From IMG/VR virus record IMGVR_UViG_3300027878_000012, positions 1 through 29,351 of that record: a stretch of 29,351 bases of DNA. One strand, given 5' to 3'. A program made the translations under genes and the position numbers. The first letter of the stretch is position 1. Every line of letters begins with the position of its first letter. A model generated the notes under the pieces. It saw only the letters and a list, made by a program, of their open reading frames with translations. It was not told where the DNA came from and did no database searches. Shown in pieces: positions 20,078-27,018 of the stretch. Source of the DNA: a virus.

Positions 20078-20775
20078 GCGTCGCTTACGAGTACATCGAC
20101 CCGATGGAGTGTATGCATTGCTTCACGGGGCAAGGCCCGCATCAAGAATGGCACGGCACGAGAGCCGACTACCTGAAGATCGGTGACGAGTTGACCGCGC
20201 GGGCGCGCGCGAGGAACCGCGACGAAGTGCGGTTCATGACGGACGAGATTCTGGTCGGTTACGGGCAGCGGCTACGGCGGCAACTCGCCGTAGCCGCTGC
20301 TGACGGGTGGGACGAGATCGCCTCGGGGCTGGTGGCCGAGTGGCTCGAGGACGTGGAGAAGGAGTGGCGGTGGCGCACTCGCGCCGCGTCGCTTGGGTCC
20401 GTTGCCGTGCAGCGCGAGGGCGCATCCTGGGCTGACCGCGTTGACACCATCAAGCGCATGACGGACCTGTCTCTGCTGATTGCCTACGAGGCGCGTGACG
20501 CGCGGCCTGTCGGTACGCGGGGCTGGAAGTGCGCGTGCCCGTTCCACGACGACAAGACGCCCAGCCTGGACATTGACACGCGGAAACAGGTGTGGCTCTG
20601 CCGTGCCTGCGGCGTGGGCGGTGACGCCATCACCTACGCCGAGCTGAAGTACAGCCTGTCGTTCGCGGAGGCCGTGAGACACCTGGAGGACCGGCTCGGG
20701 ATAAAGCCGCCGCCAGAGGCACGAGCAATCCCGAGAGGAGGCCGGAGGCCGCTCGGAGCGGCGATCCCGGGGTGA
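20074..20775 (+). CDS. CHC2 zinc-finger primase-type protein
   Basis: 233 residues from ATG 20074 (ATGA overlap). Residues about 145-205 match the zinc domain of DnaG-type primases: CACPFHDDKTPSLDI with C155 and H158, then WLCRACGVGGDAITYAEL with C176 and C179, then SLSFAEAVRHLEDRLG. The N-terminal 130 residues are a separate helical domain with C13, C16 and H23. There is no Toprim domain, so it is not a full primase. It may recognise DNA for the ATPase encoded next. Confidence 0.8.
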   Translation: MSVAYEYIDPMECMHCFTGQGPHQEWHGTRADYLKIGDELTARARARNRDEVRFMTDEILVGYGQRLRRQLAVAAADGWDEIASGLVAEWLEDVEKEWRWRTRAASLGSVAVQREGASWADRVDTIKRMTDLSLLIAYEARDARPVGTRGWKCACPFHDDKTPSLDIDTRKQVWLCRACGVGGDAITYAELKYSLSFAEAVRHLEDRLGIKPPPEARAIPRGGRRPLGAAIPG

Positions 20776-22154
20776 GCATGGAAGACGCCCTGACCTACGA
20801 CGAGTCTGCGCTCCCGACGCTGCCGGGGGCCGATGTTGACGTGCTGGAGCCGTTCGGCCTCGGCTGGCGCTGGAAGTGGCGGCGCGACAAGACCTGGATA
20901 CGGATGACCTTTCGAGGAATGCGGAAGGGAACCAGCGGACCAAATGCGGAGATCACCGTTGAAGGGGGCGTGCCGCAAGTCGGTATCAAGGGCGTGCTGA
21001 CCGTCGAACGGTTGTCACTTGGGGACGGTCGCGGGCGGGCTAATCTCGCTAACCGTTTGAGCCAGCGGACGGGTGAGGGAGACGACGCGCCAGTGTCGTG
21101 GCGCAACCTACTGGACGGCATTTGCTCGCGCATCCTGAAGGAGCAGCAGCGCGGGCCGGAAGTCCGCACCATCGGTACCTCCGACGAGAAGGCGACGAAC
21201 TGGCTGATCGAGGGACTGGTCGAGGAACACCAGACCACGTCGGTCTACGGAGACGGCGAAGTCGGCAAGTCATGGCTCGGGCTAGCTGCCTGCGTCTCGT
21301 TGGCGTCGGGCGTCGAGATCATCCCTGGCTGGAAACCGACCCGACAGGTGCGTTCGCTCTACCTGGACTGGGAGACGGACCACGAGACGCTGAACAAGCG
21401 CGTCAGGATGATCTGCCGAGGGGCCGGCATTCCGTACACACCGATCAGCTACGTCTCGCCGGATGGACCCCTGGCCGACCAGGTCGAGTGGCTGCTTGAG
21501 CGGGTCCACGACGAAGACATCGAGTTCATCGTCGTGGACTCCGTCGAGGCGGCAATGGCCGGCAGCAAGAGCGATGGCGGCGACATGAACGACGCTGCCG
21601 CAAAGGTCAATCAGGTGCTGCGGAAGATCGGGAAGTCGGCGGTCCTGGTCGATCACGTCAACGCCGTCAACGCCCAGTCGAAGGGCCTGGCGGGCAAAGC
21701 TTACGGTTCCATATTCAAGCGGAATTGGGTTCGCATTAGCTTTGAGGTCAAGCGCGTCCATGATGGAACGGACGGCGAGAAGCATGTCGGCGTGTACTGC
21801 ACCAAGCGTAACAACGGGCCGCGCTATGACGCCCGTGGGCTGCGCTGGACGATCAACGAGGAGTCTACTTCGTGGTCAGACGAGGCCATCAGCGAACCGG
21901 AATTGGCGGCGGCGTTGCCCGTGAAGCGGCGCATGGAAATCTGCCTCAACGAGGAGTCGCCGCTGTCGCAGACCACGCTCGCGGAACGGTGCGAGACGAC
22001 TCTCACCAATGTTCGGGTGGAATTGTCGCGGGACAAGGGGAAGTCGTTTCGGAAGCTCGCAAACGATCTTTGGGAGCTTGCGCCGGCCAGTCGCCCGCGC
22101 TTCGAGGTGGTCAACGCGGCTCGCGGCGACGAGGAGGAACTGCCGTGGGTGTGA
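20772..22154 (+). CDS. RecA-fold replicative ATPase (RepA/AAA_25-like)
   Basis: 460 residues from GTG 20772, coupled by GTGA; ATG 20778 is an alternative. Walker A is GDGEVGKSW at 160-168. The following strand carries LYLDWETD, Walker B-like is EFIVVDSVEAA (251-261), and VLVDHVNAV (291-299) is the sensor region. The order fits the RepA/AAA_25 helicase family used by plasmids and phages for replication. N-terminal 130 residues and C-terminal 120 are extra, the last with a winged-helix feel (LSQTTLAERCETTLTNVRVELSR). The gene ends at the repeat cluster that may be its origin. Confidence 0.75.
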   Translation: MSMEDALTYDESALPTLPGADVDVLEPFGLGWRWKWRRDKTWIRMTFRGMRKGTSGPNAEITVEGGVPQVGIKGVLTVERLSLGDGRGRANLANRLSQRTGEGDDAPVSWRNLLDGICSRILKEQQRGPEVRTIGTSDEKATNWLIEGLVEEHQTTSVYGDGEVGKSWLGLAACVSLASGVEIIPGWKPTRQVRSLYLDWETDHETLNKRVRMICRGAGIPYTPISYVSPDGPLADQVEWLLERVHDEDIEFIVVDSVEAAMAGSKSDGGDMNDAAAKVNQVLRKIGKSAVLVDHVNAVNAQSKGLAGKAYGSIFKRNWVRISFEVKRVHDGTDGEKHVGVYCTKRNNGPRYDARGLRWTINEESTSWSDEAISEPELAAALPVKRRMEICLNEESPLSQTTLAERCETTLTNVRVELSRDKGKSFRKLANDLWELAPASRPRFEVVNAARGDEEELPWV

Positions 22155-22161
22155 CCGCTCA

Positions 22162-22303
22162 GATTACAGATTCCCGATTACATGTAATTACAAGCCCGTT
22201 TTGTAATCAGGAAAGGCCGATTACAACCCGTAATTACAACCCAGGCTCTGTAATCTCATTACAAGATGGCCCTGTAATTACATGTAATCGGCCTGTTGTA
22301 ATC
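22162..22303. repeat. GATTACA/TGTAATC cluster, candidate replication origin
   Basis: About a dozen heptamers of NATTACA or TGTAATN on both strands, starting at 22162, 22176, 22183, 22186, 22202, 22219, 22232, 22249, 22257, 22273, 22276, 22283 and 22297. GATTACATGTAATTACA at 22176-22192 recurs as its perfect inverse at 22273-22289. TGTAATTACA is itself a palindrome. The stretch is AT-rich in a GC-rich genome. An iteron-like block between a RecA-fold replication ATPase and SSB is what an initiator-driven origin looks like. An open frame from GTG 22151 crosses it, but the repeats argue it is not coding. Confidence 0.65.
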
Positions 22304-22343
22304 GGCCCACTCGTTATAGGCGGTTCGGCGTCTTCACATTTCG

Positions 22344-22391
22344 CTACTAGGGCTTATAGAAAGACTACGTCTTTCCTACGTATACCCTACG
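22344..22391 (+). repeat. CTACG direct repeats and hairpin beside the origin cluster
   Basis: CTACG occurs at 22365, 22376 and 22387, exactly 11 bp apart, with a related CTACT at 22344. GAAAGAC-TAC-GTCTTTC (22359-22375) is a perfect 7-pair hairpin. CTACG is also the half-site of the operators at 12577 and 12655. Confidence 0.45.
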
Positions 22392-22420
22392 CCACCGCTG
22401 AGAAAAACTCGGAGCCGGTG

Positions 22421-22564
22421 ATGCCGCCGCGTTCGACCTTCGATGTGGTCCGCGAGCGCCAGCCGAAGTGCTGCCCCGATTGTACATCACCGCTGATAGC
22501 GCCGCTATTCGAGGGCGAATGGTGGGACTGCGCCGCCTGCGATTTTCGATGGGAGAACATCTGA
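22421..22564 (+). CDS. Small zinc-ribbon protein
   Basis: 47 residues from ATG 22421; GGAG at 22411-22414 is 6 bases upstream. CCPDCTSPLIAPLFEGEWWD plus CAACDFRW is a clean CxxC...CxxC zinc ribbon. A longer frame back to GTG 22151 would cover the repeat cluster and add 90 unlikely residues, so the short start is preferred. Coupled to SSB by TGATG and so probably co-expressed with it. Confidence 0.6.
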   Translation: MPPRSTFDVVRERQPKCCPDCTSPLIAPLFEGEWWDCAACDFRWENI

Positions 22565-22989
22565 TGTTGAACTGCTCGCTGATTGGAAACATCGGTGGCG
22601 ACTGCGAACTGAAGTACAGCGCCAGCGGGGCGGCATTCCTGAGGTTGAACGTCGCCACCAACGGCCGAGTCCGCACCCAGGCGGGCGAGTGGGAGGACCG
22701 GACCGAGTGGGTGCGCGTGACCGTGTTCGGCCAGCGCGCAGAGTCGCTGTCAACCCTGTTGAAGAAAGGCCAGCGGATCTACGTCAGCGGCCGGCTTGAG
22801 GCGCGGCCCTGGACCGGCAAAGACGGCCAGGAGAAAGCCGGCCTGGAGGTCGTCGCGGAGACGGTGGAGTTCATGAGCAGCCGGCAGGACGACGACGCCC
22901 CGCGCCAGCAGCCGGCACGGGCAGCACGGCCAGTTGCATCGGCGGTGGTGCATGACGAGCTTGAAGAGCTTGACGGGCTGCCGTTTTAG
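22564..22989 (+). CDS. ssb: Single-stranded DNA-binding protein
   Basis: 141 residues from ATG 22564, sharing its A with the preceding stop. OB-fold of bacterial type: CSLIGNIGGDCELKYSASGA, FLRLNVATNGRV, EDRTEWVRVTVFGQRAESL, LKKGQRIYVSGRLEARPW. A Gln/Ala-rich linker follows, ending in the acidic tail DELEELDGLPF, which recruits partner proteins. Acts at replication forks and in annealing with the Rad52-like protein. Alternative ATG 22549 would add five residues. Confidence 0.95.
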   Translation: MLNCSLIGNIGGDCELKYSASGAAFLRLNVATNGRVRTQAGEWEDRTEWVRVTVFGQRAESLSTLLKKGQRIYVSGRLEARPWTGKDGQEKAGLEVVAETVEFMSSRQDDDAPRQQPARAARPVASAVVHDELEELDGLPF

Positions 22990-22997
22990 GAGCGCAG

Positions 22998-23861
22998 ATG
23001 AAAATCTACCTTGCTGGCAAGATGAATGATGAGCATGGATCGTGGCGGGATGCTGTCGTCGGCAGTTCGATCAACCGATTTGCCGAGGCCGATCTGCCGC
23101 GATGGAAGTTGATGCGGGACGTAGGCCTGGACGGGTGGAATGGCGAACGGGTCTGCATACCGTGGCCCGTAGTCAGCAACCGCTTCGTGCTGAATGTCCA
23201 CGACTACACGGGGCCGTACCGGACTGATGTCAAGCCTGACCAGCTGGAGTGGAAAAACTTCGGCGAGTTCCACGGCTCGGTAGTCCAGGGCTGCCACGGA
23301 GCATCGAACGGTGAAGAGGACGGCCTGATCGTTTCTCAGTGCATCCAGGCGATCACGCGGGCCGACATGGTTTTCGCCTACATCAACAGCCCCGATTGCT
23401 TCGGCACGCTCGTTGAACTTGGAATAGCTCGCGGTATGGGCATCTACACCGTGGCCGCATTTGATGATGCGGCAGAGTGGGACTGGTCGGACTACTGGTT
23501 CGTGAAAAACCTCGTCAATGCCACGGTGACCGCCCCGCCATCGGTGTCCGTTGGGGAGAAGCCGGAACTCCCAGAGCTGTCCACATGGGCCTCGTTTGAC
23601 TCGGAGCCGATGCAGGAGTGGAATAAGCGCCGGGACGCCGAGACTGCACGGATTCGCGGAATGGTGTTGGAAGCCGTGCTCCAGTGGACGGCCAGACCAG
23701 ACCGCCCCGCGCCGATATCACTGGTGCGCGCAGAGGACACGGAGCCGTACATTCGAGCAATCCAAGAGGCGGCTCAATCATTCAGTCAGATTTCCCGATG
23801 GTCGTCTGATCCGCGCGTCCGCAACGAAGCACAACGGATGCTCAAGCGGATCACCGCATGA
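22998..23861 (+). CDS. Nucleoside 2-deoxyribosyltransferase-like protein
   Basis: 287 residues from ATG 22998, with TAGGAG upstream. KIYLAGKMNDEH at the N-terminus is the family's first strand-loop. SQCIQAITRADMVFAYINSP followed by CFGTLVELGIARGMG (about 113-148) is the strand, helix and Glu140 of the active site. Such enzymes cut and transfer base-deoxyribose bonds; distant members hydrolyse nucleotides in defence and signalling. The long charged C-terminal part (190-287) is unusual. A role in nucleotide salvage or counter-defence is inference; the fold is fairly sure. Confidence 0.75.
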   Translation: MKIYLAGKMNDEHGSWRDAVVGSSINRFAEADLPRWKLMRDVGLDGWNGERVCIPWPVVSNRFVLNVHDYTGPYRTDVKPDQLEWKNFGEFHGSVVQGCHGASNGEEDGLIVSQCIQAITRADMVFAYINSPDCFGTLVELGIARGMGIYTVAAFDDAAEWDWSDYWFVKNLVNATVTAPPSVSVGEKPELPELSTWASFDSEPMQEWNKRRDAETARIRGMVLEAVLQWTARPDRPAPISLVRAEDTEPYIRAIQEAAQSFSQISRWSSDPRVRNEAQRMLKRITA

Positions 23862-24058
23862 GCGACGCACCAGCAGCCGCCCCCGCGCATCACCAGACGC
23901 ACACCAAGCGCCTCGTCACGCGGCCAACCCACCCTGCGCCCTATCTCGCGCGGTGCCTGGTTGCGGAGTGCCCGTGGATCGAACGCTTCGCAACGAAAGC
24001 CGCTGCAGACGCCTCGGCGGCGCGGCACACCGCCGAGAGGGGAGAGCAGACAGCATGA
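23858..24058 (+). CDS. Small protein with C2H2-like motif
   Basis: 66 residues from ATG 23858 (ATGA overlap). His-rich start (AHHQTHTKRL), then CLVAECPWIERFATKAAADA..H (C33, C38, H57), a spacing seen in short phage C2H2-like zinc elements. Coupled to the next gene. Function unknown. Confidence 0.55.
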   Translation: MSDAPAAAPAHHQTHTKRLVTRPTHPAPYLARCLVAECPWIERFATKAAADASAARHTAERGEQTA

Positions 24059-24327
24059 GCGGCGACGACATCACCACGACCAGCCTACAGGCGTGGAACA
24101 CGCGGCGCGAGGTCGTTTTGACCGTCACGCCCGAGGGCCGCGTCGTCCCAGGCCCAGGCATGGCGATGGACGACGTCGCCCGCGAGTTCCTGGCCGCGTG
24201 CAACTCGCACACCATGGACTTGGAGGCCGAAGTCACGCGGCTCCGGGCGTCGGTCAGCCACCTGACCGAATTGCTGACGGGCTACGGCGACGACGACTAT
24301 GCCGCCGTCGAGGGAGGCACCCCGTGA
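24055..24327 (+). CDS. Small protein with coiled-coil helix
   Basis: 90 residues from ATG 24055. Beta start (REVVLTVTPEGRVVPG), then a long helix including LEAEVTRLRASVSHLTELL. The helix resembles those in the genes at 24324, 26351, 27463 and 28317, so these may be relatives. Ends in acidic DDDYAAVEGGTP; the tail overlaps the next start by GTGA. Confidence 0.6.
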   Translation: MSGDDITTTSLQAWNTRREVVLTVTPEGRVVPGPGMAMDDVAREFLAACNSHTMDLEAEVTRLRASVSHLTELLTGYGDDDYAAVEGGTP

Positions 24328-24791
24328 GCGACGTCCGAATCCTGGAGGCACGGTGGTACGTGCTCCGCAACGATCTGATTGGCGGGTGGGCGGTGGCAAC
24401 CTGCGAGGCCGAGGCGTTGTCGGAGTGCCCGGCGCGCCTCGGCTGCTGCGTGGTAGCGGACCTGTTCACCGAGTCTGTCGCGCACTACATCGCGGATCTG
24501 CACAACGCAACGATTGGCGAGTCGCACACCACGACTCTGGAGGCCGAGATCGCCAGCCTGCGGTCGCGGGTGGCCGAGCTGACGGCGCTCAGGGATCGGT
24601 GCTTTGAAATCATGGAGGCCGACGAGGCCAACCGTTTGGCGCTCGATGCGGTACTGGATTGGGCGCAGAATCGCGGCTACCTGGACGCCGACTACGCCGA
24701 CGAGGATTACCCCAGAGGCGATCGCTTGTGGGTGGCGATGCTGGTCGCGCTCCGCGCGCTGGCAGCGCCGGCGCAGGAGGGGGCGAGTTGA
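24324..24791 (+). CDS. Coiled-coil protein of unknown function
   Basis: 155 residues from GTG 24324. The N-terminal part (RILEARWYVLRNDLIGGWAV, with CEAE and LGCCVV) leads into a helix TTLEAEIASLRSRVAELTAL, then an acidic region DYADEDYPRGD and a helical end. The gene end is a 19-base segment (24765-24783) repeated at 25016-25034 in the next gene. TTGA overlap couples it to the following TTG start. Confidence 0.6.
   Translation: MSDVRILEARWYVLRNDLIGGWAVATCEAEALSECPARLGCCVVADLFTESVAHYIADLHNATIGESHTTTLEAEIASLRSRVAELTALRDRCFEIMEADEANRLALDAVLDWAQNRGYLDADYADEDYPRGDRLWVAMLVALRALAAPAQEGAS
24765..24783 (+). repeat. Gene-end repeat family D, copy 1
   Basis: GCGCCGGCGCAGGAGGGGG, 19 bases, identical to 25016-25034. 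Encodes the end AAPAQEG and contains the AGGAGGGGG that serves as ribosome site for the next gene. Confidence 0.8.
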
Positions 24792-25045
24792 ACACATGCC
24801 CGCACGCGGCGGAACACACGCTGACGCCGACGGGCTACGTGGCGGCCCAGTCATGGGCGGCCGCCATGCTCAAGGCCCGCTGGCGTCAGGATCGGTGCCG
24901 AGGGTGCGGCCGGTACGAGATGTGGACGCCGCCGTATCCCGACGCGCCGCTGCCGAGATATCAGGATTGGGCGTTCGGGTGTTTCAACTGCGGGAGCGAG
25001 GCCGCCGAGCTGCCCGCGCCGGCGCAGGAGGGGGAGGCATCGTGA
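24788..25045 (+). CDS. Zinc-type small protein with TTG start
   Basis: 85 residues from TTG 24788. TTG is chosen because AGGAGGGGG lies upstream and TTGA overlaps the previous stop; no ATG lies in this frame near the start. CRGCGRYEMW and FGCFNCG are two CxxC or CxC pairs. Ends EGEAS by way of the repeated gene end at 25016-25034. Function unknown. Confidence 0.55.
   Translation: MNTCPHAAEHTLTPTGYVAAQSWAAAMLKARWRQDRCRGCGRYEMWTPPYPDAPLPRYQDWAFGCFNCGSEAAELPAPAQEGEAS
25016..25034 (+). repeat. Gene-end repeat family D, copy 2
   Basis: Identical to 24765-24783. In both copies the repeat supplies the upstream gene's last residues and the following gene's ribosome site. Confidence 0.8.
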
Positions 25046-25296
25046 GCAAACTGGCGTATCTGTGTGTGCGGTGCGAGGGCTGCGAGCGGGCATTGCCATT
25101 CGCGCGGATCGCGCGGATCGGCACCGCGCCGTACTGCCCGCCCTGTCACGCGGCAGCGCTGGCGTGGGAAACCCGCACGCTCGACTGTTGCGACCATCCG
25201 GCCAACGAACACAACGTTTTCGGCTGCATGATCGAGATCAAAGACGGCGCTGCCTTTTGCCCGTGCCCGCCGCCCTCACTGGCGAACCAGCCATGA
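25042..25296 (+). CDS. Cys-rich zinc protein
   Basis: 84 residues from GTG 25042. Cys pairs CVRCEGCER, YCPPCHA, LDCCDHPANEH and FCPCPPP. The last two resemble the C..H..NEH...C element of small phage zinc proteins. Coupled by GTGA and ATGA. It may bind nucleic acid or protein; unknown. Confidence 0.55.
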   Translation: MSKLAYLCVRCEGCERALPFARIARIGTAPYCPPCHAAALAWETRTLDCCDHPANEHNVFGCMIEIKDGAAFCPCPPPSLANQP

Positions 25297-25718
25297 CCGG
25301 CCCTCGGCGCACGAGCAACGGCGTGGCCGCGACGCGCAGGGCGGGAGTTGGCCCAGGATCGCGCACAGCGGCCCCAGGAGCCGCCAAACTGCCACGGCAG
25401 GCAGAAAAGGACTGGCAGGCCACGGTGCTGGCCTACGCGCGCCTCATGGGCTGGCGCGTCTGGCACGACGTAGCCACCAACACACCGCGCCGCTGCGGCT
25501 CATGCGGGGCCGTCCGTCAGACCCCGCGCAACGTTGCTGGCTGGCCCGATCTGGTTTTGATCCGGCGGCCCGACATCGTGTTCGCCGAGTTGAAGCGCGA
25601 CGGCGAGCATCCAAGCCCCGCGCAACAAGCGTGGATTGACGAACTGCGCGCCTGCGGGATGCGCGTTTACGTGTGGCCCCCGGCCGCCTGGGCTGAGGTT
25701 GAGGAGGTACTACGCTGA
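25293..25718 (+). CDS. VRR-NUC nuclease
   Basis: 141 residues from ATG 25293 (ATGA overlap). The VRR-NUC core runs from residue 36: QAEKDWQATVLAYARLMGWR, with E38, then VAGWPDLVLIRRPDIVFAEL with GWPD (83-86) and ELK (99-101), then PSPAQQAWIDELRACG. These give the E-D-ExK-Q catalytic layout of this PD-(D/E)xK nuclease group, which acts on branched DNA or flaps. An extra CGSC (68-71) may bind zinc. With Rad52-like protein and SSB it forms a recombination set, although it is 4.9 kb away. Confidence 0.88.
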   Translation: MTGPRRTSNGVAATRRAGVGPGSRTAAPGAAKLPRQAEKDWQATVLAYARLMGWRVWHDVATNTPRRCGSCGAVRQTPRNVAGWPDLVLIRRPDIVFAELKRDGEHPSPAQQAWIDELRACGMRVYVWPPAAWAEVEEVLR

Positions 25719-25954
25719 TGCGCTTGGCTAAACCACTGCTGTTTGACGACACGTACACCGGGCCGCGATGGCGCTACGGCCACCAGTACCGACACTTCGC
25801 GTGCCGACCGGACGGATTCATCCTCGACACGAAGGCAGTGTCGGACGATCCGCGCTGCCCGTTCGGAACCATCGACTACGCGCGCGAACTGACTGCTGAC
25901 GAGGTGGCGACGCACCAATTCGTGCCGTTCGGCCTGGTGGAGGGAATCGCATGA
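25718..25954 (+). CDS. Small protein of unknown function
   Basis: 78 residues from ATG 25718 (TGATG). Aromatic-rich (YTGPRWRYGHQYRHFACRPD, then CPFGTIDYARELTADEVATH). Reads like a compact beta/alpha fold; no family recognised. Coupled at its end by ATGA. Confidence 0.55.
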   Translation: MRLAKPLLFDDTYTGPRWRYGHQYRHFACRPDGFILDTKAVSDDPRCPFGTIDYARELTADEVATHQFVPFGLVEGIA

Positions 25955-26232
25955 AAGAGCTGCTGCTGACGCTGGACGAGGACGGCCACGGCGTCGCGAT
26001 ACACCGTGGCCGCACCTACGCGGTGCGGGGCACGTACGACATGCAGTCCGTCCACCACGTAGGCACGGTCAGCAGGGATGTCCTCCACCTAACGCTGACG
26101 CTGGGTGCCCTACTGGACGAAGTGGAGCAGAGTGCGAAGATCCAGCGCCTGGAGGTTGTCCTCGCTGAAGAACGCGAGAAGCTGGAGCGAATCACGCGGC
26201 TCGCCACCGGGGAGGAGGACGACGAGGCATGA
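25951..26232 (+). CDS. Small protein with C-terminal helix
   Basis: 93 residues from ATG 25951. A beta start (ELLLTLDEDGHGVAIHRGRT, YAVRGTYDM), then a long acidic helix (LGALLDEVEQSAKIQRLEVV, LAEEREKLERITRLATGEED). The helix could dimerise. Coupled by ATGA to a tiny membrane peptide. Confidence 0.55.
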   Translation: MKELLLTLDEDGHGVAIHRGRTYAVRGTYDMQSVHHVGTVSRDVLHLTLTLGALLDEVEQSAKIQRLEVVLAEEREKLERITRLATGEEDDEA

Positions 26233-26348
26233 CCATCCGACACGCACTCATCACGGGCCTCGTGGCGGGAGTTTCTGCGGCAACCGGCGTCGTGATCGGC
26301 GCGCTGCTTGTCGTGCTGAACGAGAGCGTCCGGACGGGGAGGGGCTGA
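26229..26348 (+). CDS. Tiny membrane peptide (39 residues)
   Basis: From ATG 26229, overlapping the previous stop (ATGA). A single membrane helix (LITGLVAGVSAATGVVIGAL, then LVVL) and a basic polar tail. The exact overlap supports translation. Role unknown. Confidence 0.5.
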   Translation: MTIRHALITGLVAGVSAATGVVIGALLVVLNESVRTGRG

Positions 26349-26350
26349 CG

Positions 26351-26815
26351 ATGAGTGACATGAGCAGGCTCATTCCTGAGATTGCCGAGCGCCACGCGCA
26401 CGGTCGCCTGACTGGCTCTGACGTTGGCGTGCTGTTCGAACAGCTCGGGCTGCTCGAATCAGTCAACGCCAGCCTGAGCGCCGCGCTCGAGGCAGCGACG
26501 ACAGCACACGAGGAAGAGCAGGAATCGTGGACCAACGCGATCAACTACCACATCGGGCGATGGGAGCGAGCAGAGGCCGCGCTCGCGGCATCCGAGGCCC
26601 GCGTGGCGGCGCTGAAGATAACTGGCGAGGCGATGGCGTCAGCGATTCAGCAGGGGGTCCGAGAGATTCCACGCGGCGGAATGCGTGGTCAGATCACGAA
26701 CAATCCGGTAGAGATCACCCAGAGCGAGACGTGGCGCAGGTTCACCGATTCGCTGGCTGGCTGGCGCGCCGCCCTCGCGCCAGCAGCCGAGCCGGTCACG
26801 GGAGGGACTGACTGA
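26351..26815 (+). CDS. Coiled-coil protein, family member 1
   Basis: 154 residues from ATG 26351. Long helix in the middle (LESVNASLSAALEAATTAHE, ERAEAALAASEARVAALKIT). ALAASEARVAAL recurs in the gene at 28317 and nearly so in that at 27463. After the helix a glycine-rich region (REIPRGGMRGQITNNP) and the end LAPAAEPVTGGTD, encoded by the 32-base repeat at 26771-26802. May assemble with its relatives; function unknown. Confidence 0.6.
   Translation: MSDMSRLIPEIAERHAHGRLTGSDVGVLFEQLGLLESVNASLSAALEAATTAHEEEQESWTNAINYHIGRWERAEAALAASEARVAALKITGEAMASAIQQGVREIPRGGMRGQITNNPVEITQSETWRRFTDSLAGWRAALAPAAEPVTGGTD
26576..26614 (+). repeat. Coiled-coil module repeat, copy 1
   Basis: 39 bases encoding AALAASEARVAAL. 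Nearly identical at 28569-28607 and more diverged at 27712-27750. All three are in the same frame of three separate genes. Confidence 0.75.
26771..26802 (+). repeat. Gene-end repeat family A, copy 1
   Basis: 32 bases, identical to 29158-29189. Encodes ALAPAAEPVTG at the end of two otherwise unrelated genes; a ribosome-site-like GGAGGG follows. Confidence 0.85.
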
Positions 26816-27018
26816 TGTCTGAACCAGAAGAGCCGCAATGGTTCCCGTCCGGCGGCGGCGCGCACTACTGCACAACGTGTCCTGCGCGTATGACAGGCTT
26901 CCCTGCCTACCGGGCATCAGAGGCGGGGGCGATGATGAGGCACGCGATCTATTGCCGCTGGTGGGCACAACAACTAACAGCCGCGCCGGGCGCGGGCGAC
27001 CAGGGGGAGCAGCCGTGA
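26815..27018 (+). CDS. Small protein with zinc-like pair
   Basis: 67 residues from ATG 26815 (TGATG). HYCTTCPARMTG plus a later HAIYC gives C20, C23, H43 and C47, a CxxC...HxxxC zinc knuckle. The gene end is repeat family B (26980-27009), encoding AAPGAGDQGE. Function unknown. Confidence 0.55.
   Translation: MSEPEEPQWFPSGGGAHYCTTCPARMTGFPAYRASEAGAMMRHAIYCRWWAQQLTAAPGAGDQGEQP
26980..27009 (+). repeat. Gene-end repeat family B, copy 1
   Basis: 30 bases, identical to 27859-27888. Encodes AAPGAGDQGE and carries the AGGGGGAG ribosome site of the next gene. A shorter copy is at 29188-29202. Confidence 0.85.

Noticed and set aside
22162-22303. CRISPR array
   Set aside because: Units are 7 bases, in both orientations and irregularly spaced; no spacers of equal length and no cas genes.
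22151-22420. Coding extension of the zinc-ribbon gene through the repeat cluster (GTG 22151, GTGA-coupled)
   Set aside because: The coupling is attractive, but the repeats, AT-richness and inverted 17-mers explain the DNA better, and ATG 22421 has a good ribosome site. Kept open as an alternative.
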